A DNA stretch of 64,000 bases from Spongilla lacustris (Eukaryota > Porifera > Demospongiae > Spongillida > Spongillidae). Below are positions 36,079-46,100 of the stretch, one piece after another. The notes beneath the pieces are model-generated. The model was not told the DNA's origin and searched no databases. It saw only the letters and a program-made list of their open reading frames with translations. How positions within the stretch are numbered: position 1 is the stretch's first letter; every line of letters begins with the position of its first letter. The translations under genes were made by a program, and so were the position numbers. The stretch lies in contig OX442427.1 of the NCBI GenBank assembly GCA_949361645.1, positions 620,181 through 684,180 on the forward strand, read 5' to 3'.

Positions 36079-36901
36079 CTGGGAGGAGGGTGGGAGGAGG
36101 TAGAGGGTAGAAAGGTGAAGGGACCTCCAAGAGACATTCTAGATTTGAGAATTGATATTATAACATGCATCTTGGACACTTCACTAACATGGTTAAAAAA
36201 ATATTTATAGATGTAACCTGATGTTTGATAAAGACTCAACCCTCCTCCTCAGCTACCTCTCTTCCCCTACCTCTCTCTCTCTCCCTCTCTAACACACACT
36301 CTCTCTTCTCATGATCACTTTGGAAACAACATGTCTGCCCACAGTGAATTTTATGAGTGGTAGGAAACAAGAGAGATATCCATGTATGTACCAGTTTGGT
36401 GTTCATGAGGTATGTCTGTGCACCTAGAGGTTTAGAGCACACACTTAAATCTAAACAATAAAAATGGAAGCAAATTACTTTATGGGTTGAGAGGGTCCTC
36501 CATCTTGCAAATAGTGCCGTAAATTCCAAGTGTCCTAATTGCTCAGTCAGATCATTTGATGTGACCCGTTTTGGCATTAATCACACACCTCCCCTTTTGC
36601 CTGACCAAATTTTCCAAATGGTGTTCCAGTGGTGGTGTACACGGACGGTTCTTCAGTTTACATCACAAGAGTAATACTGTGAAGACTACAAGAAGTGGCA
36701 GGATCATTCAGCCTAGCAGGCTTATAAAGACTCCATAGTTTGAAGAAAATGACAAACAGTTACTTGGGGGGTGTTTAGGATCACGTGACATTGGTTTGTG
36801 CTTAGATTAGAGTTTCATGTAGTGTGTTGTAGTACTGAAGTTGTTTTGCTAATTGTATTCACGATGCGTCAGACCCTACATGTAGGGTGGGGTCGTGAAA
36901 T
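36079..36901. other. Region upstream of EXOC7 linker exon, no gene recognised
   Basis: A good acceptor (pyrimidine tract then CCCAG) sits at 36079 for EXOC7, but none of the expected Exo70 N-terminal motifs appears on either strand. 36842-36866 resembles the upstream region of Rab copy D. Confidence 0.5.
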
Positions 36902-39900
36902 ATGGCTGCAAATAGGTATGATTTTCTATTAAAATTTGTTCTCCTCGGTGAAGACTATGTAGGAAAGACGTGTATAATGAATCGTTACGTCGATGATATT
37001 TTTGCTGCTACTATGAGTACAAGTAAGGTGCTCGCTAATATAGGCCTATAGACTTACACACTGTATTTATACGTTCTTATATAAATTAACGACTACTGTA
37101 AGACTGCATGCGCCGTGCAATTGTAGTATGTCATTGTATGAGCTCGTGGAAGTGACTGTGTGCGCGCGTGTATATGTGAGTGTGAGGCTATGAACCTTAT
37201 TTCTATTTCTGCCTAAGTTGTAGGAGATTTCAAGGTGAAGATACCTGCGTTACAAGAGAAGAAAATCAAGATGCTCATATGGTGAGTCGTATAATTGTAG
37301 GCAGGCTATAATTATAACCTGGGGGAGGGAGGTTTATAGCATTTCCTTGTACCGCCTTCTCTCTCCTCTCACACCAGTGACACCACTTTCCCTCTTCTCC
37401 CACATCACCTCCCACACCCCTTCCCTCTCCCACACCACCTTCCCTCTCCTCCCACACCACCTTCCCTCTCCTCCCACACCACCTTCCCTCTGCTCCCACA
37501 CCACCTTCCCTCTCCTCCCACACCACCTTCCCTCTGCTCCCACACCACCTTCCCTCTCCTCCCACACCACCTTCCCTCTCCTCCCACACCACCTTCCCTC
37601 TCCTCCCACACCACCTTCCCTCTCCTCCCACACCACCTTCCTTGGCATAATCTTTACCTTCATGATCACTTTTACATCACCTGACATGGTATTGCTACAC
37701 AATCCACAGGGATACTGCTGGTCTTGAACAGTTTCGTGAAATTGTGAATGCATACTTGAGGGGCTGCACGGTTAGTACAGTTATTAATATGAATGTGCTA
37801 AGTAACCAGAACTGCATGTAGTTATTATTATCAATGTGCTAGGTAACCAGAACATGTAGCTTTGTATCCATCTGATTTTATTTCTGACACAGATTCAGGA
37901 ATAGGTCTGGCAGGTCAGGTGACCACTGTGTCAGTGTGGTCTTCATTGGCACACTTATACCTGTTATACCTGCCCGCATTACCTGTTATACCTGCCCACA
38001 TTACCTGTTATACCTGCCCGCATTTCATTTTGTGCAAAGATACAGTATCCATGTCTATATGACCACAACTGGTATAAATCCCTGCAGTGATGCAGATGTG
38101 AAAGAATACCAGTACAGTGTAACCAGTTTTCCATCATGTTTCATTTCTGCCACACCTCTATACTCTCTAGCAGTAGGCTTATGGGGCATGGCAGTGCGTA
38201 ATGACAACAATCACAAAAGTGATTAAAGTTTAACAACGTTCAATATATACAGGAATATATAGGGTGCACAACAGGAGACAATATATGACCTATGACCCTA
38301 ATCCACTCATTGTACTGTACCTGGTCTACAACCATGTGCTTTATGCAATGGGTGGTGTAGGTGCACATGTGTATGGTCAAGGTTTGTACAAAGCACCAAG
38401 GGGTGTGCCCCAGTGGACGTATGTATAGTTGTTTTATTTTAACCCACTCACCTTGCAGTTGTGAATAGTGTCTTGTGTCCTTCCTCCCCTGTTGCCTCCA
38501 ACTAATCATACCATATCAAATTGTTACAGTTTCATTGGCTTTATAAATAAAGCTGACATATTTTAAAAAGGAAATAAACATGGAGTTATTATGAATGGGT
38601 TAGGTAGTTATTATTATTAATGTGTAAGAAATAAACATAACCAGAAGAGCCCTCCAAATAAACATAACCAGAAGAGCCCTCCAAATAAACATAACCAGAA
38701 GAGCCCTCCAAATAAACATAACCAGAAGAGCCCTCCAAATAAACATAACCAGAAGAGCCCTCCAAAAGACCTTAAAATGCAGGAAATGTGTTGGTGGGTG
38801 GGGCAGAGCCCAGGACCCTATACTCAGGGACTTACTTCAAATAGACCTCCTAGCTGGCCGGACTAATGTTAATAGCTTCTGCCACCCCTGAGGTTGAAAG
38901 ATGTCATATTTGGACAGTCTACATTCATGCACACACATAGTTGGTATTGTTCTCTACAAAATGATTCTTGGCCCACATTGAAAATCTGACTGCCCATCAT
39001 GTAGCTATGAATAGCTTGTCCCAGAAAATTATATTGCATCCACTGTAGGACATTAATTAAATGCTCCTTGTGATGAACATAATCAATACTGTCCACAAAA
39101 TTAACATATTTGTCCTTTTTTTTCTAGAAACTGTTCCTATAATTTTAAGACAGTTAAACTAATTAAAATGATGTAAGATTTGGAGGTAAACTACAGACCT
39201 ACATATAGCATGTTCAAGAAATTAGTCTTGTACCCAGACCCACACTTGCAGCTGCGGATGGATTACATCACCACTACACCCTCAGTGGCGATGTAATCCA
39301 TCCGCAGCTGTAAGTGTGGGTCTGGGTACAAGACTATCAAGAAATATGCATGTTTGTTAAATGTAGCTCTGTATTATTTATAATTGCTGTAATCCCTTTG
39401 CATGTACATGTGTGTGTGTGTGTGTGTGTGTGCATGTGTGTGTATGTGTGCGTGTGTGTGTGTATATGTTTACATTGCATGTTGTTTTTCAAGTGTCATA
39501 CTTTCCTTTCAGGGTGTCATGCTTGTGTATGACATCACCAGACAGAGGACTTTTGACCAAATACCTTACTGGATGGAGTTTATTAAGAAGGTGAGGTCAA
39601 GCCTGGGGACCAGTTTGTGTTAGGACCAACTGAGATGTTATGTAGTGATAGAGAAGAGGGGAGGAGATGGAAGGGCCAGGGTATTGCGTACGTTATTATG
39701 AGAATGGATGACTTTCACAGGATCCTTGAGAATTCAGAGGCTATCATGCTTTCAATAACAAGGGGCCACCAAAACTGCAATACCAGAGGGGAAGAGGGGG
39801 GGAGGGAGGAGGAAGATTTGATATTGTAGCTGCATGATCTAAGTATATTAATATCTCTGCACAAAAGATAATGTCCAATTAACCACCTCTGTCAGAGCTT

Positions 39901-40053
39901 CAGTATTTCACCACCTTATGAGTCAGTGTGTTTCATTTAATATTCGATTCATTGCCCAACCCACTTAAAGCCGGCTGACTCAATTCAAAACTTCGATTCA
40001 CCTGACATCAGTAGGTTCAAACGTGCATACAAAAAAGAACACGCACGTGCGCG

Positions 40054-40116
<63 letters not shown>

Positions 40117-43100
40117 CACTTGTTCCTATGTGAACATCCTTTGGCTTTGACCTCTATTTCACTTGTACAACAAGTGGCAGGAAGAGAAGTATTCGTCCCA
40201 TAGGGCACCCAACGAGGCGTCTATTCAAAACACTTCATAGTTATCTCTGAAGATATAAGAAAACTTAATTAGTTAGTTTAAAGTGGGTCAAAGGTTGTAA
40301 ATTGTGCTGTAACATATCCTTCAGCATGGTCCTGATCCTGAAGTACTGCTGGTAGGGAACAAGTGTGATCTTGACTCTAGGAGGGTTATAAGCACAGAGA
40401 GAGGGCAGCAGATGGCATCGAGTCTAGGAATTTCCTTCAGAGAAATCAGTCCTAAGAGTGGCATCACAAGTGTTGATGAGGTGAGCATTGTGCAGATAGA
40501 GTATGTGTAAGTGTATGTGTATGTGTATGTGTGGTCTTCCTGCCCATAAACTACACATCCCTTTATTTTTCAGGCATTTGATACTCTACTCAGATGTGTT
40601 TTAGCAAAGGTAAGGGTCATGATGTAAGGTCTATAGGTAAGGGTCCTGATGTAAGGTCTATAGGTAAGGGTCCTGATGTAAGGTCTATAGGTAAGGGTCC
40701 TGATGTAAGGTCTATAGGTAAGGGTCCTGATGTAAGGTCTATAGGTAAGGGTCCTGATGTAAGGTCTATAGGTAAGGGTCCTGATGTAAGGTCTATAGGT
40801 AAGGGTCCTGATGTAAGGTCTATAGGTAAGGGTCCTGATGTAAGGTCTATAGGTAAGGGTCCTGATGTAAGGTCTATAGGTAAGGGTCCTGATGTAAGGT
40901 CTATAGGTAAGGGTTTTGATGTAAGGTCTATAGGTAAGGGTCCTGATGTAAAGTCTATAGGTAAGGGTCCTGATGTAAGGTCTATAGGTAAGGGTCCTGA
41001 TGTAAGGTCTGCAGGTAAGGGTCCTGATGTAAGGTCTATAGGTAAGGGTCCTGATGTAAGGTCTATAGGTAAGGGTCCTGATGTAAGGTCTATAGGTAAG
41101 GGTCCTGATGTAAGGTCTATAGGTAAGGGTCCTGATGTAAGGTCTATAGGTAAGGGTCCTGATGTAAGGTCTATAGGTAAGGGTCCTGATGTAAGGTCTA
41201 TAGGTAAGGGTCCTGATGTAAGGTCTATAGGTAAGGGTCCTGATGTAAGGTCTATAGGTAAGGGTCCTGATGTAAAGTCTATAGGTAAGGGTCCTGATGT
41301 AAGGTCTATAGGTAAGGGTCCTGATGTAAGGTCTGCAGGTAAGGGTCCTGATGTAAGGTCTGCAGGTAAGGGTCCTGATGTAAGGTCTATGGGTAAGGGT
41401 CCTGATGTAAGGTCTATGGGTAAGGGTCCTGATGTAAGGTCTATAGGTAAGGGTCCTGATGTAAGGTCTATAGGTAAGGGTCCTGATGTAAGGTCTATAG
41501 GTAAGGGTCCCGATGTAAGGTCTATAGGTAAGGGTCCTGATGTAAGGTCTATAGGTAAGGGTCCTGATGTAAGGTCTATAGGTAGGGGTCCTGATGTAAG
41601 GTCTATAGGTAAGGGTCCTGATGTAAGGTCTATAGGTAAGGGTCCTGATGTAAGGTCTATAGGTAAGGGTCCTGATGTAAGGTCTATAGGTAAGGGTCCT
41701 GATGTAAGGTTTATAGGTAAGGGTCCTGATGTAAGGTCTATAGGTAAGGGTCCTGATGTAAGGTCTATAGGTAAGGGTCCTGATGTAAGGTCTATAGGTA
41801 AGGGTCCTGATGTAAGGTCTTTAGGTAAGGGTCCTGATGTAAGGTCTATAGGTAAGGGTTTTGATGTAAGGTCTATAGGTAAGGGTCCTGATGTAAAGTC
41901 TATAGGTAAGGGTCCTGATGTAAGGTCTATAGGTAAGGGTCCTGATGTAAGGTCTGCAGGTAAGGGTCCTGCATGATGTAAGGTCTGCAGGTAAGGGTCC
42001 TGATGTAAGGTCTATAGATAAGGGTCCTGATGTAAGGTTTATAGGTAAGGGTCTATAGGTAAGGGTCCTGATGTAAGGTCTATGGGTAAGGGTCCTGATG
42101 TAAGGTCTATAGGTAAGGGTCCTGATGTAAGGTCTATAGGTAAGGGTCCCGATGTAAGGTCTATAGGTAAGGGTCCTGATGTAAGGTCTATAGGTAAGGG
42201 TCCTGATGTAAGGTCTATAGGTAGGGGTCCTGATGTAAGGTCTATAGGTAAGGGTCCTGATGTAAGGTCTATAGGTAAGGGTCCTGATGTAAGGTCTATA
42301 GGTAAGGGTCCTGATGTAAGGTCTATAGGTAAGGGTCCTGATGTAAGGTCTATAGGTAAGGGTCCTGATGTAAGGTTTATAGGTAAGGGTCCTGATGTAA
42401 GGTCTATAGGTAAGGGTCCTGATGTAAGGTCTATAGGTAAGGGTCCTGATGTAAGGTCTATAGGTAAGGGTCCTGATGTAAGGTCTATAGGTAAGGGTCC
42501 TGATGTAAGGTCTATAGGTAAGGGTCCTAATGTAAGGTCTATAGGTAAGGGTCCTGATGTAAGGTCTATAGGTAAGGGTCCTGATGTGAGGTCTATAGGT
42601 AAGGGTCCTGATGTAAGGTTTACAAGATATAAAAATTTAATTAAAATAAAATTGGTGATGTAGGATTTGTATAGATAGCAATTGAGTAAAAAGTAAGGAA
42701 ACAAGGAATTACGGATATTATGCATTCATTAAATTATAAATATTACAGACCTACATTATTTAGCAAATCTACCTGCCTGAAGGTCTGCTAAATGTAGGTA
42801 TGTAATATTTATAATTTAATGAATGCATAATATCCGTAATTCCTTGTTTCCTTACTTTTTACTCAATTGCTATCTATACAAATCCTACATCACCAATTTT
42901 ATTTTAATTAAATTTTTATATCTTGTTTCACTCCTTTTTTTCCCCCGGCGGGTTCCGACATGTACTTATACATTGCATGCATGAGCACAAACGTAGAAGG
43001 AAGGGGAATCTTGGAATACAACCCATTGCATCACATACATCACAGCAGTATGTACAATAGGACAGTTTGTTCTGCTCACTTGCTATCATCATTAAATCAC

Positions 43101-46100
43101 ATCACAATCAAACAATTTCCTTTAAACAGTTAATGTCTCTGAATTGGCATGTGACTGGAAGATGAGGGGATCCCTAAAGAAAGTAGTAGTGTAGGAAAGG
43201 AGGAATTAGTAGTGAAGTCACAAAATATAATGTGAGCTCAAACCATAATTGCCCTTCCCATGGCTCCAACCAAAACATCCTAAACTGACATACATGTAGC
43301 CCCAACCCGAATCTCCATCACAACTATCCTCACAGGATTCAAAGCCCTCACCTCTTGACTGAAGGTACTCATACGTTCTTCAAAGCCAGTAGTGAAGGCA
43401 TCAGGAATAATCGCCATAAATGTCTGTCCTTGATGTGAGTACATGTATATGATCAGAGCAATTCGCCATTCACACAAAAGATGCTTACCAGATTGCCTGC
43501 CTTTTATTTTGAATACTGATCCTCTTCGTACAATAAACAAGCACGTGCTTTTGCTTTGCTAAAATTTGAAGTAGTTGGGCTGGCCCGACTAAACTTAAAG
43601 GTCGTTCTTTTAATAGGGCTACTAGCTCTCACTTTCAGACGTTCCGCTCGTCTTTTAGAAGGGAATGGAGAAAGGAGGGAAGGAGGAGGGGAAGAGAGAG
43701 GAGGGAAGGGGGAGAGGAGAGAGGAGGGAAGGGGGAGAGGAGAGAGGAGGGAAGGGGGAGAGGAGAGAGGAGGGAAGGGGGAGAGGAGAGAGGAGGGAAG
43801 GGGGAGAGGAGAGAGGAGGGAAGGGGGAGAGGAGAGAGGAGGGAAGGGGGAGAGGAGAGAGGAGGGAAGGGGGAGAGGAGAGAGGAGGGAAGGGGGAGAG
43901 GAGAGAGGAGGGAAGGGGGAGAGGAGAGAGGAGGGAAGGGGGAGAGGAGAGAGGAGGGAAGGGGGAGAGGAGAGAGGAGGGAAGGGGGAGAGGAGAGAGG
44001 AGGGAAGGGGGTGAGAAGAGAAGGGGGAGAGGAGAGAAGAGGGAAGGGGGAGATGAGGGGAGGGGAGAAGAGAATGGAGAGGAAGGGTAGGAGAGAAGAG
44101 AAGATGAGACAGGAGGGAAGGGGAGGGGGATAGCTAGCACAACACTACACCACTTGGCAACATATTCATGAGACATGGCACACACTTTTCAACACACACA
44201 GTCACATACACCCACCTATTCAGAGTGGTTCACCCCCATCCTGGTGGGACGGTGTTCTGTTTTCCATCACCTTTGCAGCTTGAATGAGCAGCACCTGATT
44301 TGCTCTAGTGGGACCACGCAATTGTGGAGGACATTCCCGTTACCATTGTCGGCATTGAACAAAACTCACTTATAAATGGTCCTACCAACAGGTCATCTTT
44401 GACAGCTTGCTTACATGAGGGTGGGGGGCGCAAATATAGTGTTACTTTCGTTGTATGTTAGGTAGCTCACCTGTATAAGTCACCCATGGCCAATCAATGC
44501 CAACTTCTTTGGCCTTAATTGCGACGGCCAGTTGCATGCAGTGGTTTTCCACCTTCACGCTATCCGCCTTCTTTCTGCCTTCATGCTAGCCTATCGATCC
44601 TTCTTACTTTTGCGATCGGCTTAACCCACTTTGTAGCGTTCAATTGTTCTTTTTTTTTTCACGTGAACGGTCTTTCGGAGCTTCATCGCGCGACTCGTCA
44701 GCACAACCACACGTACAACTGTCAGTGTCATAATTTAACTGGCAATATTCTTGCACTATTCTTTTCTCTTGGCGATCGACGTGACTGCAGCTGCATACAC
44801 TCGCCAGAAACACGTGTTCAACCACAAGTTTATTCTGGATCTCCACTTTATGGTTTCCAAGGGCCGATAAAATCTGTTGTGGGCTATTGCTAACAAAACT
44901 AAGTTGCTAAAGATCGAATTTGTGTCAAGCATAACTCCCCTTACGAAAATAATAAAACAAATCCGACTCGGCAGTAAGTTTGTAACTTGGTGGTTCTAGT
45001 GCTTCCGCATAACGGCTAACATTACGCTTCAATCGTGACAAAGATACAGCACAATAAACCTCTTATCCGAGTGAATCTTATCTTATCAGATCCGGAAGAA
45101 GAAGAAGAAGAAGGAATCGTGTTTTCCCATGTTTTCAGGTTCTAGTGTGGGAACGAGTGAGCGTTATCTCTGTTGTCTGAGCTTTCTAAGCGTCGGCAGT
45201 TTTATTACATTGTAGATAATCGTTGGCTGTATCCAAATACGCTCGCTAAATTCCAACTGATTCTACGGTGCATCGGCAATAATGGAATCTGGTGTTTTGC
45301 TAATCGTATTCATGACACTTCAAATCCTTCAAAAACCGTCTAAAAATGTAAATAAGTTTTAGATGATCTTTATTATGCACACCCTTGTTTATCCATCAAT
45401 TCAACCCACTCGCTAGCTTGCTATCTATAACTCGCAGACTACTCGCAAGAAACGAATAATGCACACAGTATACCGGTCCCTTGCGCGTGAATAAAAGTTG
45501 GACATATTGCACCCAAACGGTATAGTACATTGCATGCAAACACTCCTACCTCGTAGGATTTCTTTTCCTGCGGCTGTTTTTTTTACTTGAGATAACTCTC
45601 TTGGCCTTTGGATTTGCCTGATTTTGAGCTTGTTTGGAGGCTAAAATCAGTTCTCGATTTTGATCGTAGTAAGCCTTCATGCTTTCCTTCTTACTTTCCG
45701 GATCAAGCCAGTACTGGGCCTTCGCGCTCTCCTTCTTACTTTCCGGATCAAGCCAGTACTGGGCCTTCGCGCTCTCCTTCTTACTTTCCGGATCAAGCCA
45801 GTACTGGGCCTTCGCGCTCTCCTTCTTACTTTCCGGATCAAGCCAGTACTGGGCCTTAGCGCTCTCCTTCATACTTTCCGGATCAAGCCAGTACTGGGCC
45901 TTCGCGCTCTCCTTCATACTCTCAGAATTGGCTTTGTAGTGCTTCCTGTCGCAAGCCTTCTTTTTTTCATGCGCTTCGTGAAAACTGTCGCGCTCCTCAC
46001 ATTCCATATCTTGCGACTCGTCAGCACAACTGTCATCATTTAACTTGGCAATCTTCTTAGCACGATTCGAGGCACGATTCTTTTCTCTTCGCGATCGACG

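Larger units (their letters stand above)
37771..39512 (+). other. Rab copy B intron 3
   Basis: About 1.7 kb, shared in diverged form with copies C (52499 onward) and D (56061 onward). Contains the 27-bp repeat at 38640-38766, a foldback element at 39224-39335 and a TG run at 39410-39470. No gene recognised. Confidence 0.6.

Noticed and set aside
37023..37060. Reading through the Rab exon 1 donor (STSKVLANIGL) as real switch I
   Set aside because: Splicing A/GTAAGG to CTAAG/TTG gives STIVGDF (B) or STIGVNF (C, D), the Rab consensus, in phase with the W-DTAG junction.
40594..42663. Long open frames encoding GKGPDVRSI nonapeptide repeats (also 34475-34930, and LTSGPLPID on the minus strand)
   Set aside because: The 27-bp period keeps every frame open. 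The readings are not in frame with Rab exon 6, which meets TAA within six codons of the intron. Best explained as a non-coding intron array.
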